Positions 48,243 through 59,000 of a stretch of 64,000 nt of DNA are shown here, piece by piece (position 1 is the stretch's first letter; each line of letters starts with the position of its first letter). Below the pieces are notes generated by a model. It was not told where the DNA came from and did not search any database. It worked only from the letters and a program-made list of their open reading frames with translations. The DNA lies in NCBI RefSeq assembly GCF_000497045.1, contig NW_015961960.1, positions 359,019 through 423,018 of the forward strand, read 5' to 3'. Made by a program: the position numbers and the translations under genes. The stretch is from Kalmanozyma brasiliensis GHG001. Its lineage: Eukaryota; Basidiomycota; Ustilaginomycetes; Ustilaginales.

Positions 48243-50957
48243 ATGCAGTCGCCGGCGTACAACACCATCGCCACGCCCGATTCGCGCACTCGCGCAAAGG
48301 TGCGCATGGAGCCCGTCACATCTCCATCACGTCCCTCAGGCTCATCGGCACACACATCGTCGTCATCGCTGCTTGGCTTTCCGATTCCGACAGACTTGCT
48401 GCTCGGGCTGTTGCTCAACAAGACGCTTCTAGCATCGGCAGCACTGTTGGTACGCGCATGGCTCGCATCTTCACACAGCGAATCAATACACTTGCAGTTC
48501 TCCCTCGACGATGCAGACTCGACGAGACCGAGGAGCACCATCTCGAGCAGTGCCAGCTCGTGGGCAATTGCCACATCCGCCTTTTTCATCGCAGCATCAC
48601 TCCAGGCCGTGTGGTTTAAGGCATGGCAGTGGCTGCCAGCAGTCAAGAGGGTCGACAAGCGCAGACTCTGCGCCTTGGCTGCCATCTCCTTTGCGCAGCT
48701 TCTCGTCTGGCTCATGGCCTTGCACAAGCTCGATGCCGTCAACGTCATCATCTTCACCCAGTACTGCGAGATCTGGGCTGTAGACCTCGCCAGAAGCCTT
48801 CGGGGTCGCAGCTACGGCGGATACACAACGCTCTTTGCTCTCGCCATCTCCTTCCTTTCCTCCATCTTGAACGCCGGCGCGCCACTGGCTGCAAATGACA
48901 GCTTCTCGAGTCAGCTTCTCGAAATGTACGCAGACAACGATTTGCCCGACAGCCTCCGAAGGAACAGACCCGCTGATCTGGCGTCGCCCTCTCAGCTTCG
49001 AGCTGCCTCCGCGGCGGTGGATGTGTCGGTCGCCAACTTCAGCGTCTTTGGCACGCTTACCGGCCATGCTTATCTCCTCATCTTTGCTCTGCTCACGATC
49101 GAAAGGGAAAGTGCGCTGCTCAGTGCCAGCAGAGACACAGGTGGTCGACGCAAAGCAGGAATCGTGGCCACCATCGTAGCTTCCGCCTTCACCTTGCCGG
49201 CATCGCTTCTCTTCCACTTGCTGGGATTCTCGACCCTCCCAGCCCTGTCATCGCTTGTTTCATCATCTTCAGGCGGAAGCTCTGGCTCTTCGACTTTCAA
49301 CCATCTACCAGCATACCTTGCCATCAGCTTTGGATTCTTGATCCTCGAGCCTCTTGTCAGCACCTCGATCGAATCGCACGCTTCCACCAAAGATCGCGTC
49401 GCACATGGCTGGCCCATCGCTGTCCTTGCTTCTTTCGGAATCGGCTTCGTTGGATTTGGCCTTAAGCCGCAATGGTCGCAGATCATCGTGGCTCTCCTCG
49501 TCGGACAAGCACTGCGCACCGTTCTGAAACACTCGCCAGATCACGTCTCATCTCGCTTCGCTTCCTCTTCACCGAGCAAAGGAGACGTAGCACAGAGCGG
49601 TGGTGCGTCCACGAAGTCGTCCGACATCTCCGCTGTGCAGGAGCTCGTCGACTCTTTCCGCTCTGGTGCAGCTGCCACGCGACGCACGATCAAGATCATC
49701 CTCGCCAACCCGGACTCGCGCAAGATCTTCCAGTTCCTCATGCTCAACCTGGCCTTCATGGGCGTGCAGCTTCTGTGGGGAGTATGGACCAACAGCTTGG
49801 GTCTCATCAGCGACGCGATCCACATGTTTTTCGACTGCGCCGCCATCGGCATGGGTCTGTTTGCCAGTGTCATGGCGACTTGGCCCACCGATTCGACGTT
49901 TACGTATGGATACGGTCGAGTCGAGACGCTCAGTGGATTCGCCAACGGCATCTTTCTGATCCTCATCTCGGTCTTTATCGTGTTCGAGGCGGTGCAGCGC
50001 ATCATCGAGCCGCCGGTGATGAACAACAACACGCAGCTGCTCATTGTCAGTAGCATGGGACTCGGCGTTAATCTTTTCGGCATGTGGGCCACGGGTGGGC
50101 ATCACCACCACGGTCATTCGCATGGGCATGGACACGATCATGGTCACGGACACGGGCACGATCACGGACACGGCCATTCGCACAACATGATGGGTGTCTA
50201 CCTTCACGTCATGGCCGATACGCTGGGCTCTGTGGGTGTCATCATCAGCACGCTGCTCATCGGGCAGTTCGGATGGACCGGGTTCGATCCGATCGCCTCT
50301 CTCTTTATCGCGTTCATGATCGTCGGCTCGGTGATTCCACTCGTGCTCGAGTCGGGGCGAATCCTCTGCCTCGAGGTAGGAGCGCATCGAGAAACCGAGA
50401 TGACCGAGGCGTTAGACTCACTTCGCAGCATCGACGGCGTTGTCTCGTATCACTCGCCGCGCTTCTGGCCGAAGGATGCAGAGACACTGATCGGCGTCAT
50501 CCGTGTGCAGATTTCATGGCCTGTCACCGGCTCTACAGCGTACGATGACGGCCATCAGCAAGCACACGAGCACCCTCATGGCGACAGCCGTGGCCACAAT
50601 CACGAGCATAGTCACGACCATGGCCACCATCATGGTCACAGTCGTGGTCACACCAGTGAGGATAGTGGTGCAGTATCAAAAGGTGACTCGGCCACAGTGA
50701 CGCCAGAAGCGATAGCAAAGAAGGTGGAGAATATGCTAAAATCGCGCATTCACGGCCTCGAAAGTGTAGCGGTGCAGCTGGAGAAGGTCGGCGCCGGAAT
50801 TGGTGTGTCGCCCAACGGTGCGTTTGCAAGCACGCCCATGTCAGCCTCGCCTTCGTACAGTAGCACGTACGACGGCAGTCCGACCGCTTCACGGAGGACC
50901 AGCGAGGTGCAGGGTCTATCCCCTGCTGTAGCGCATCGTCATCATCATCAGCATTGA
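48243..50957 (+). CDS. MSC2: MSC2-like cation diffusion facilitator (zinc transporter of the secretory pathway)
   Basis: The 904-residue intronless product has an N-terminal half with many hydrophobic helices, as in MSC2 and ZnT5. A C-terminal CDF domain starts at about 495 (KIFQFLMLNLAFMGVQLLWG). Metal-site motifs are HMFFD (His527, Asp531) and HVMAD (His655, Asp659). Between them a His-rich loop (about 620-650, HGHSHGHGHDHGHGH) is the zinc-binding segment. A second His-rich stretch occurs near 770-800, and a HHHHQH end closes the protein. Homologues move zinc into the ER or Golgi, often as a heteromer with ZRG17. A 13-base inverted repeat lies in its 5' region. Confidence 0.93.
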   Translation: MQSPAYNTIATPDSRTRAKVRMEPVTSPSRPSGSSAHTSSSSLLGFPIPTDLLLGLLLNKTLLASAALLVRAWLASSHSESIHLQFSLDDADSTRPRSTISSSASSWAIATSAFFIAASLQAVWFKAWQWLPAVKRVDKRRLCALAAISFAQLLVWLMALHKLDAVNVIIFTQYCEIWAVDLARSLRGRSYGGYTTLFALAISFLSSILNAGAPLAANDSFSSQLLEMYADNDLPDSLRRNRPADLASPSQLRAASAAVDVSVANFSVFGTLTGHAYLLIFALLTIERESALLSASRDTGGRRKAGIVATIVASAFTLPASLLFHLLGFSTLPALSSLVSSSSGGSSGSSTFNHLPAYLAISFGFLILEPLVSTSIESHASTKDRVAHGWPIAVLASFGIGFVGFGLKPQWSQIIVALLVGQALRTVLKHSPDHVSSRFASSSPSKGDVAQSGGASTKSSDISAVQELVDSFRSGAAATRRTIKIILANPDSRKIFQFLMLNLAFMGVQLLWGVWTNSLGLISDAIHMFFDCAAIGMGLFASVMATWPTDSTFTYGYGRVETLSGFANGIFLILISVFIVFEAVQRIIEPPVMNNNTQLLIVSSMGLGVNLFGMWATGGHHHHGHSHGHGHDHGHGHGHDHGHGHSHNMMGVYLHVMADTLGSVGVIISTLLIGQFGWTGFDPIASLFIAFMIVGSVIPLVLESGRILCLEVGAHRETEMTEALDSLRSIDGVVSYHSPRFWPKDAETLIGVIRVQISWPVTGSTAYDDGHQQAHEHPHGDSRGHNHEHSHDHGHHHGHSRGHTSEDSGAVSKGDSATVTPEAIAKKVENMLKSRIHGLESVAVQLEKVGAGIGVSPNGAFASTPMSASPSYSSTYDGSPTASRRTSEVQGLSPAVAHRHHHQH

Positions 50958-51289
50958 ATTGACATAGAGGGATACGATACGCGCCCTATCTTGTTTGACA
51001 CTGTGATGCGTGTGGGCCAGTAAGTCCTTGAGCATGGAGGAGAGCGAACGAGGGCCTTCCGGCGGTCCGCGGAGACGAAATGTTCCCAGTGTTAGACTCT
51101 TGTGCCGGTGCCGCGACGTCATGCTGCGAGCATGGGCCAAGTCCGCAAATATAAGGTTGTGGCTGTTCGTTGCTGCGCAGTGCTTTCTGACTTTCATCAC
51201 CTTTCGTCGGCAAACGGTCTCGCCCAACTCAAGCCAAGATTATCGTAATCGTTTGAAAGCGTCCTCAAGCCAATCGGGCACACGCAGTC
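50958..51289. other. Intergenic, promoter of the penta-EF-hand gene
   Basis: These 332 bases lie between two genes on the same strand. AATATAAGG at about 51147 is a possible TATA-like element, about 140 bases before the ATG. No gene is supported. Confidence 0.45.
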
Positions 51290-52279
51290 ATGTCGAACCA
51301 ATACTCGTACGCAGGTGGTGGAGGAGGTGGAGGTTACGGTGCACCTCCGCCCGGTCAACAGGGGGGATATGGACAGCAGCAGCAGTACGGAGGCGGCGGA
51401 GGCGGATACGGAGCACCACCTCCTCAGCAAGGCGGTGGCGGTGGATATGGCGCCCCTCCTCCCGGTCAGCAAGGTGGATATGGTGCCCCTCCTCCCGGTC
51501 AGCAGGGTGGAGGGTACGGCGCACCTCCTCCGGGACAGCAAGGCGGATACGGCGGTGGCCAGCAGCAGTCATCCTACGGCGCACCCGCACAAGGCTATGG
51601 TCGCCCACAAGTGTACAACTCCTCGACGGGGCCTCCTCCTGGAGCGGATCCTCAGCTGTGGCAGTGGTTCATCGCTGTCGACCGCGACCGCAGTGGACAG
51701 ATCAACGCGCAAGAACTCAGCCAAGCGCTCGTCAACGGCGACTGGACGCCCTTCGACCTGGACACAGTCAAGATGCTGATGAGCGTATTCGACGTTGACC
51801 GCAGCGGCCAAATCAGCTTCAACGAGTTCGCTGGTCTTTGGAAATACATTCAGGACTGGCAGGGCGTCTTCCGTCATTTCGACCAGGACCGCTCGGGCTC
51901 AATCGACCAAGGCGAACTGGCAAACGCGCTGCAGTCCTTCGGATACCGTCTCTCGCCCAAGCTGCTCCACATTGTGACGCAAAAGTACAGTACGTATCCA
52001 ACCCTCCCGAAGCCAGATGGACGGCTGAGATCCGCTGAACTGACCGTGTTCTATTCGTACTGACCCTCAGCAGTAACTTCTGACTCTGGCGCCCCAGGTG
52101 GCATGGCTTCGACAGGACCAGCGCGAGGCGCACCCGGCATTACGTTCGATCGCTTCGTTAGGGCCTGCGTGGTAATCAAGGCGCTCACCGAGTCGTTCCA
52201 ACGCCACGACAACAACCGCTCAGGCTGGGTGCAGATCAACTACGACACGTTTATGGAGATGTGCCTCTCGGCGCCTTGA
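51290..52279 (+). CDS. Penta-EF-hand protein (peflin/ALG-2 type), two exons
   Basis: Exon 1 is 51290-51989 and exon 2 starts at 52071 (or 52074) and ends with TGA at 52277-52279. The donor is GTACGT and a CTGAC occurs near 52040. The spliced product is 302 or 301 residues. Residues 1-110 are Gly/Pro/Gln repeats (YGAPPPGQQGG). Five EF-hands follow: DRDRSGQINAQE, DVDRSGQISFNE, DQDRSGSIDQGE, a degenerate fourth and a fifth reading RHDNNRSGWVQINYDTF, which in PEF proteins mediates dimerisation. The last hand is encoded in exon 2, so splicing is needed for the complete fold. Homologues are calcium sensors in ER-to-Golgi transport, membrane repair and the ESCRT system. Confidence 0.93.
51336..51560 (+). 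repeat. Gly/Pro-coding tandem repeat in the PEF gene
   Basis: Imperfect units of about 33 bases encode GGYGAPPPGQQ; two near-identical copies lie between about 51444 and 51512, and more diverged copies flank them. Unit length is a multiple of three, so length variants stay in frame. Confidence 0.75.
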
Positions 52280-53234
52280 TCATCGCCTATTGCCTTTGCA
52301 ATGCTGCGCTTCGATGTCATGTACTGCTCCGTCTTCTTTGTAGAATCAGTGTACACATGATGCAACACACTTCAACATGATCGCCCGTACGTCCGTCTGC
52401 CTTGATCGCTATTGAGCGCCTGGTTGTCTCGATGAGGCTCAAGGTCGGAGTTGAGTTTGATTTTGGCGCCTCTGTTTCCGAGCCTCTTTTTCGAAGGATT
52501 TTGACATATTGCTGTGCTCGATTATCGAGACCGCACTCCAGCTGCATGGACCGCCGCAGGTCGCTTCAGCGCCCATGGCCACCAGATGGCGTAACTACAG
52601 CAGCTGGACGAACTACATAGGAAGAGCTCTGAGCACGACAAAGCGAGTTTCCGACTGACTATGCTAAAGGCCCGAACGAGATGATGTCCCAGATTGTGAT
52701 TGCCAACCCTGCTGACCGCTACGCCTTGAATTCGAAAAGAAGAATGCGCTCTGCAGCCGCCGTATGCACGACTTTTCCGCCAAAAAGTGAGAATGGGCAA
52801 CCGAGCAAGACAAGAAGGGTGCAGATGCTCTCTCGACCGTCTGGATAGGAAGATCCGCTGCTTGCTTGGTCATGATCCCACGGCCTGCCTCACTAGCTCA
52901 GCCATCGCGGCTTCTCCACTAACACCTTCTCACCACCAGCACTCCGATCCGACGGAACGGCCCGCTCATCGTTCCAGGCGCTGCCGACGCGCTCACTCAG
53001 CATTCCGTCGCGTCGCGGAGCGGAACAGCTCCAAATCCTCAACTATCCGCACATTGATCGGCACCGCTCAGCACACCAGCACGGCTCACATCGCAGCATA
53101 CAGCGTGAGCTCACAGGTCTCATACAACGCCTTGATGCCCAACCAGTAAATTCAGCCGAGAGCTGCTCTCGCTCTCGTCGAGAGAGCTTCACCTCGAGGG
53201 CTCGGCTGGCTGGCTGCAGCTTCACCCGCACGCC
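52280..53234. other. Intergenic, promoter of the Sas4-like gene
   Basis: No gene is supported in these 955 bases. Frames seen there are short and lack motifs. The final 150 bases before 53235 are a pyrimidine/GC-rich leader. Confidence 0.45.
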
Positions 53235-56033
53235 ATGGCTGCAGGTCTCTTTGCGTCGCTCTTCGCGGCGTCATCTTCGAGCTCAGCGCCTGAAACAACA
53301 ACGCGGAAGCAATCACCACCAATCTCCGTCTATGACTCGGACGAAACCGACGATCTGGAGCATCAGAGTCCCATCACTGGTCACCATGACGTGCAGATGG
53401 CCGATGTTGAAGCCTCGGATGCAAAATCGACAGTCTCGCCCATCGATCCTGCCAGCTTGAAGGAGGCACAGGAGGTGGCAGATGTGGACATGCAGCTATC
53501 GTCACCACCCAGCTCGCCTCCCACCGCACCTGCCACGCCTCAAGATGCATCGATACCTCCCGCCAGTATTCGATCTGCAAAGATGGAGCCGACATCATCT
53601 GGCCCCGGCAAGCTGCTGTCCTCTGACTCGTCGCTCTCCACTCCAACCTCAGAGCGTGATCTATCGCTCGATCGACCCGGTCCCAGCTCAGCACCCGTCC
53701 CGCAACGCACCTCCCGCCGTCGAATGATGCCCGCTCGTCTGTCGCAAGTTTCGTCGCTGCTTGCTGGCTCGTCGCTCGAGGAGGAGCTCATGATGCTCGA
53801 GACGCCTGCATCACCATTGGGCAACAACCCTCAGCAGCACACAATTGGTCAGAATGGGACAGGTGCCATTACCTCCGCGGTGGGACACACGACATCCTCA
53901 TCATCGCGTGCAGCTTTAGCACCCAGCAGCTACTTTTCGTCCTCTTCCATCGTCGTTCTCAGCTCAGATCCACAAGTCCTGGCGCGCGCTGTCTTCCAGA
54001 ACGCGACGTCATCAAATGACGAAGCTGCTACGTCAAGCCTGAAAGTCAAGGCAGAATCGGAGGAAGCCAGCCTGGCTTCATCGTCACAAGCACCATCAAA
54101 GCCGATCAAAGCTCCAGTAGCCCCCTCGTCCTCCCTCGTCTCTACCCTGGCCATCAAGCGACAGCAGCTTATCGAGACACCCGACTTCAAGCAGCGAGAT
54201 GATACCCTCTACATGCCCAAGACTCGCGGCCTGCGCTCCGAAGCTGCCGAAGACACATCTGATGCTGCCTATGAGCGCAGGCATCGCAAGCCAGAGGCGG
54301 CAGAAAAGCGTCAGAGGAAGGCAGAAGTGGATCGGCTGACCCGCGATCGGCAGAAGCTTCTTTTGCGAATCGAGCAGCTGAAGGCGGCGGAACCACGCAT
54401 GCTTCAGCCCATCGTTGTCGCTCGAGACCAGGTCAGGGCAGAAGCGAGCGGGAGCAAAGATGAAGCGGCACAGCCAGACACCGAGGTCAGACCTCTGAGC
54501 GAGCGCATAGAGGATGTACGAAAGGAGCTGCTCGACGATGCATACGAGACCCTGGAGCGCTATGATCTGCTGCTTTCGATCTCAAACAACACCAAGCGAG
54601 CATCGCCCGGCCCATCGACATTGGCAAGCAAGCTCGAGTCGACATCGAACGCCGCGGACGATGAAACCACACGCAGTCAGTCGCCCAGGCTCAAGATTCG
54701 CATCAAAGCTGGTCGCGCCACCTGGGAGACCTCAGACAGCGCGAGCCCAACAGGCAGGCAATCTCCGGCCTTGAACGAGAAGAGCGACCTGTCGCGCCGA
54801 GTCAGTGCCCGTCAACCTAAGCAGAGGATCGACAGCCTCCCAACGCCGCTCACTGCAGCTGCTGTAGAGGCGGTCGAAGATAGCCGTCGCAAGCGACGAA
54901 CGCTTTCGAGCGGCCATGCTGAAGAAGCAAGCCCCGCTCAGAGAAAGGCATTCGCAGCTCGCACCGAGAAGGCTTCACCAACGCGGGGTCGTTCCAGCAG
55001 GGAGGCGGTGTCACCCGAAAGGCGGATGCGAAGACGGGGAAGTCCAGAGGTCGGAGGAATTTACAAGGGCAAGTCCACACCAAAGGACCAAGAAGATGAT
55101 AGCGCATCACCCAGGACCAAAGGTCGTCCACAGCGTGCCGCCGCCGCCGCAGCTGCTCTGGCTTCTGCACGGCAACGAAGAATCGCCGAGCACTCTTTCT
55201 CCGATTTCGACTACGATGATGAGGAGGGCGAAGTCGACTCCGCCGTCGACGAAGCCGGCTCGCCATCGCGATCGTACAACTCTGTGTTGGGCACCCGTCG
55301 AGCAAGTCAGAGCCTGCGTCGCTCGCCTCTCAAGACGCGCGAGCACCGTTCACCTTCAACATCGTCCACGACTTCTTCCATCACTTCGATGGCATCCTCC
55401 CTCGGCTACATGTACCCAACACTTCCGGACACGGGCTCCTTCAAAGTCGCCCAGTCTTTAGCAGAGATCCACGCGACGGATTCGGAAGCAGCAGCATCGC
55501 ATTCTCTGCTCTCTGATGATGGCGCCAGGAAGAAGCTCAAGCTCGCTCTGTCGTCGTCTCCCTCAGCTGCAGCGTTGGACGGCACGGAGAAGAAGGCGCT
55601 CAGCGAAGTCCTTGATATGGACGTGGACGAGGAAATGTCTACTCGCGAGAAAGGTCGACCGCATGGTGGTGCACTGACGGAGAGCGAGGCGGAGAGCATC
55701 CTCGCCGCCTTCCTCGGTACAACGCCGATCGGCAAGAAAGCGGCGGCTGCGTCCGCACAGCGCACCGACACACCTGCAAAGGCGCCCGGCAGCGCGACGA
55801 CCACCAAGACCACAGCGGCCACCTCGGCCCCGGCAGCGACTCAGTCGAACACCGGCACGCCCTCCAAACGCCGCTCTTCCCGCCGCGACACTACGCAATC
55901 GTTTGGCGAAAAGCTGCCGGACCTGCTGACCAAGACAGCGCCATTCGATTTCACCGTCATGGGCTATTTTCAGTCGATCGATCGGCCAGGCAGGACGGAG
56001 CAGACACTTGTTGAGGACAGCGAAGACGAGTGA
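53235..56033 (+). CDS. Disordered nuclear protein with a Sas4/PEHE-like region (putative HAT-complex subunit)
   Basis: The 932-residue intronless product is mostly Ser/Ala/Asp-rich and disordered. One conserved-looking block at about 300-390 reads IETPDFKQRDDTLYMPKTRG, then EDTSDAAYERRHRKPEAAEKRQRK and a basic coiled coil DRLTRDRQKLLLRIEQLKA. This order resembles the Sas4 (something about silencing 4) domain of fungi and the related PEHE region of MSL1, which dock MYST acetyltransferases. The C-terminus has DFTVMGYFQSIDRPGRTEQTL. Basic patches (RRRMMP, SRRKRRTLS) fit nuclear location. I infer a chromatin role from this block by eye; no database comparison was possible. It is convergent with the MadBub gene, 47 bases stop to stop. 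Confidence 0.6.
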   Translation: MAAGLFASLFAASSSSSAPETTTRKQSPPISVYDSDETDDLEHQSPITGHHDVQMADVEASDAKSTVSPIDPASLKEAQEVADVDMQLSSPPSSPPTAPATPQDASIPPASIRSAKMEPTSSGPGKLLSSDSSLSTPTSERDLSLDRPGPSSAPVPQRTSRRRMMPARLSQVSSLLAGSSLEEELMMLETPASPLGNNPQQHTIGQNGTGAITSAVGHTTSSSSRAALAPSSYFSSSSIVVLSSDPQVLARAVFQNATSSNDEAATSSLKVKAESEEASLASSSQAPSKPIKAPVAPSSSLVSTLAIKRQQLIETPDFKQRDDTLYMPKTRGLRSEAAEDTSDAAYERRHRKPEAAEKRQRKAEVDRLTRDRQKLLLRIEQLKAAEPRMLQPIVVARDQVRAEASGSKDEAAQPDTEVRPLSERIEDVRKELLDDAYETLERYDLLLSISNNTKRASPGPSTLASKLESTSNAADDETTRSQSPRLKIRIKAGRATWETSDSASPTGRQSPALNEKSDLSRRVSARQPKQRIDSLPTPLTAAAVEAVEDSRRKRRTLSSGHAEEASPAQRKAFAARTEKASPTRGRSSREAVSPERRMRRRGSPEVGGIYKGKSTPKDQEDDSASPRTKGRPQRAAAAAAALASARQRRIAEHSFSDFDYDDEEGEVDSAVDEAGSPSRSYNSVLGTRRASQSLRRSPLKTREHRSPSTSSTTSSITSMASSLGYMYPTLPDTGSFKVAQSLAEIHATDSEAAASHSLLSDDGARKKLKLALSSSPSAAALDGTEKKALSEVLDMDVDEEMSTREKGRPHGGALTESEAESILAAFLGTTPIGKKAAAASAQRTDTPAKAPGSATTTKTTAATSAPAATQSNTGTPSKRRSSRRDTTQSFGEKLPDLLTKTAPFDFTVMGYFQSIDRPGRTEQTLVEDSEDE

Positions 56034-56080
56034 TGCAAGGCAAAGCAATGCAATGATTCTGTCTTAAATATGAGGACGGT

Positions 56081-59000
56081 CTAATGGCCCTGCTTCATGG
56101 CCCAGATCTCCAGCTTGCGCAACAGACCCTTGAGATTCTTGCCGCCCTTGTTCGAGTTGACCTCCAACCACCCCTGCATGCCATCCAGACAGCCTTCCAG
56201 CCTCGCCAGCACCGCCTCCTTGTCCAGAGTCTCCGACCCGTGTTTGGGGTTCAAACACACATCGAACAGCTCCAACCACAGCTCCGACTGCCAGTACCTC
56301 TTCATGCCCGCCGTGACCCTATGCTTCCCATCTCCATCCACCTTTGTCTCCATGTACCGACCGAACAGCAAGCAGTGTGCGACGGCAGCGACGCCGAACC
56401 AGTCCGTCTCGTAGGTAAAGCTCTGCCCTGCACGCATCTCGAAGCAGTCCTTAGCGTCCGTCTCCCAGTCGGCGACAAACGTCTGGTCGGTAGGGAAGCA
56501 AGTGGTGTCGATGGCCCGACCGAAATCGATGAGCGTCATACCTTTTGCGCTCCACCCTGCGTCGCCTGTGCGCGTGTAGACGTTGGACCATGCCGAAGAC
56601 GGGGTCACGTCCGAGAGGCGGAGGAGGCAGTTGTCGATCTTCAAATCGCCATGGATGAGACCCGCGCGATGCATGGCCAGGATGACGCGAAGGAGCTCTG
56701 TGACGAAGAACATGGCCAACACCTCCTCGAGCCCAGCAACACCGGATGTCTCGGCGGAGGGAGCGGCAACTCCAGCGGTCAGAGAGTGGTTGACCACGTC
56801 CAACAGCGTGCCCTTCTCGCCCAGGTCGAGCAGCAGGAACGACGTGTCGCTGTAGTGATAGAGCTTGCGCGCGGCGATGATCGATGGGAGGACTGCGCAG
56901 GGGAGGCGCGACTGGAGTTGCGAGAGGATGTGGAACTCCCACCTGTTGGCTGGAGTCTCGACCTTGATCGCCACTTGTCGTCGACGATCCTCGTCCTCAT
57001 CCTCGTCGTCCTCATCGTCCTCGTCGCTCTCCTTGGCAGGCGTAGCAACAGAATCAAGGTCGTAACCGAGGAACACCGCGCCGTACCCACCCTCGCCGAG
57101 CTTGCCCCGAATCTCAAATCTCTCTCCACCGATGGTGACCGTGAAGGGAGAGGAAAGCACGCCTGTACCCTGAAACACGGTGCCGCCCATGCTCTTGCGC
57201 GTCATCTGGTTGCTCGCCAGGCTGGATTTGCATTTCTTTTGCAGCTCGGCGAGCAGGCTCCCGGAGGACGAGGAGAGGGAGACGAAGCCGGGCAGCGACT
57301 CGAGCGGCACATCCAGTCGGGAGAGGATCGCATTGAGCACCGAGGGGTTGGTGGGGCTGCACGGGTTGGGCGCCTGGGTGTCTTCGATGACGAGAGAGTC
57401 CTCGAACCGCTCATTCAGCGAGGCGTCGCCTTCAGGAGCAGCACAGCGGATTGTGAGACCCTTGGTGAGTTCGAATGACGCCTTGTTGTCTGCGGTCCAT
57501 GCGGAGCGCTCGGCGGACTCGCCGGAGGTCGAGGCGAAACTGCGCTCGTCTGAGTTCTCGATGTCTTGTCGTGCGGCTGGGACGGCGATCGGGCCAGCGG
57601 TGAGGATTGTGCCAGGCTCGTCAACTTCTTCGTCCTCATCATCGTCCTCGTCAGTGGGATGGAGGGACTTGAGCACGGGCCCGAGGTGCGAGCGCGTTGC
57701 AGTGCCGGGCGTGCGACCGTTGGTGTAGCGCGTGAACTCGTATGTTGCCTCTGTGATCGGCGTGAGCGGCTGGAATTGCGGTCGGAAGAGGTGCTCGTTG
57801 CCCTCGTAGGTGTCGATAGGGTTGCCGTTTTCGTCGACGTCCTCTTCCTCTTCCTCCTCTTCCTCTTCCTCGGTCATGGGCTCGATCCAGCGTCGACTTG
57901 CGGATTGGCGGTTGGTTGGCATTGGAGTGGCGGGCACAGGTGGGTTTGCGACAGCCTCCTCAGCTGCCGAAGTCATCGGACGCTCGGGCGAAGCGGGGAC
58001 GGAAATCTCACCAGCCTGCTCAACCTGGGTTGGAGCCGGAAGCTGCTCTTCGGCCTCCTCGTCCTCATCCTCCTCGCAGAAGACGGGCTTTGAGCCGAGT
58101 GTGACGGGAGCTGACTTGGCTGCGAGGGGAGTGCGCATCGGCGTAGCGCCACCCAGTCCGAGTCTCGGTGCTTGTCCGGCTGGCGTTCGTAGGGGAGTTG
58201 CTGAAACGCCGGCGTTCTCGTCGTTCTGTACGGCAAACTTGGCAAGGTGGTTGGAGCGGGACAGCGGCGTCGGGGTAGGTGGGACGTCTGCAGACGAGCC
58301 GATGGAGATACCCATGTGCCCGTGCCTGGAAACACTGGCAAGTGGTGCGACAAAGTCGTCGTCCTCGTCCTCGTCCTCGTCGTCGTCGTCCTCGCTGCTC
58401 TCCTCGTCCGAATCGGTGTCGCCGTTGAACATGTTTTCCACCTCGAGCACCGCCGCCTTGGTGACGAGAGTCGGGCTCATTCGGACCTTGCTTGTGGTCT
58501 CGCCCTCGCGCTTCTTCTTCTTCTTGAGGCCGGGACGGAGGTTGAGCGCGACGGCGTTGGCGACCGAGTCGTCGGGATCAAATTCGTCGCGTGAGGGGAA
58601 GATGCCGGTGGTCGCGTCGATCGTCTGGGTGGCTTCGAATGGGTTCTTTGCTGGCGCATCCTCGGGCAGCCAGCGACCGACGAGCTGGTCGAGGTACGTC
58701 CAGGGATCTGAGACGATCTGCTTCGCCTCGGCTGCGTCCTCCCAGCCTTCAATAACTGGACCGAAGCCTCGCTTGCGAGCCGTCAGCTCCTCCAGCGTCA
58801 GCTCGCACTGCCAGCCTCGTTGCTTGTAAAAGGCCTTTTGCGAGCTGGATCGAAATCGAGGTAGCATCTGGGCGAGGGGAGCGGCCTGCTTCTCGCGCTT
58901 GCCTCCCGTTGATGCGGCAGCGACCGCGGCTGAGCCGTTGCTGGGCTGCGTGGAGCGGGAAAAAGTGGTTTTGGTGCGATGCCTCTCGCCGTTGGAGCCG

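Noticed and set aside
56084..57478. A 464-codon frame antisense to the MadBub kinase domain
   Set aside because: The sense kinase is unmistakable; the antisense product shows no family feature.
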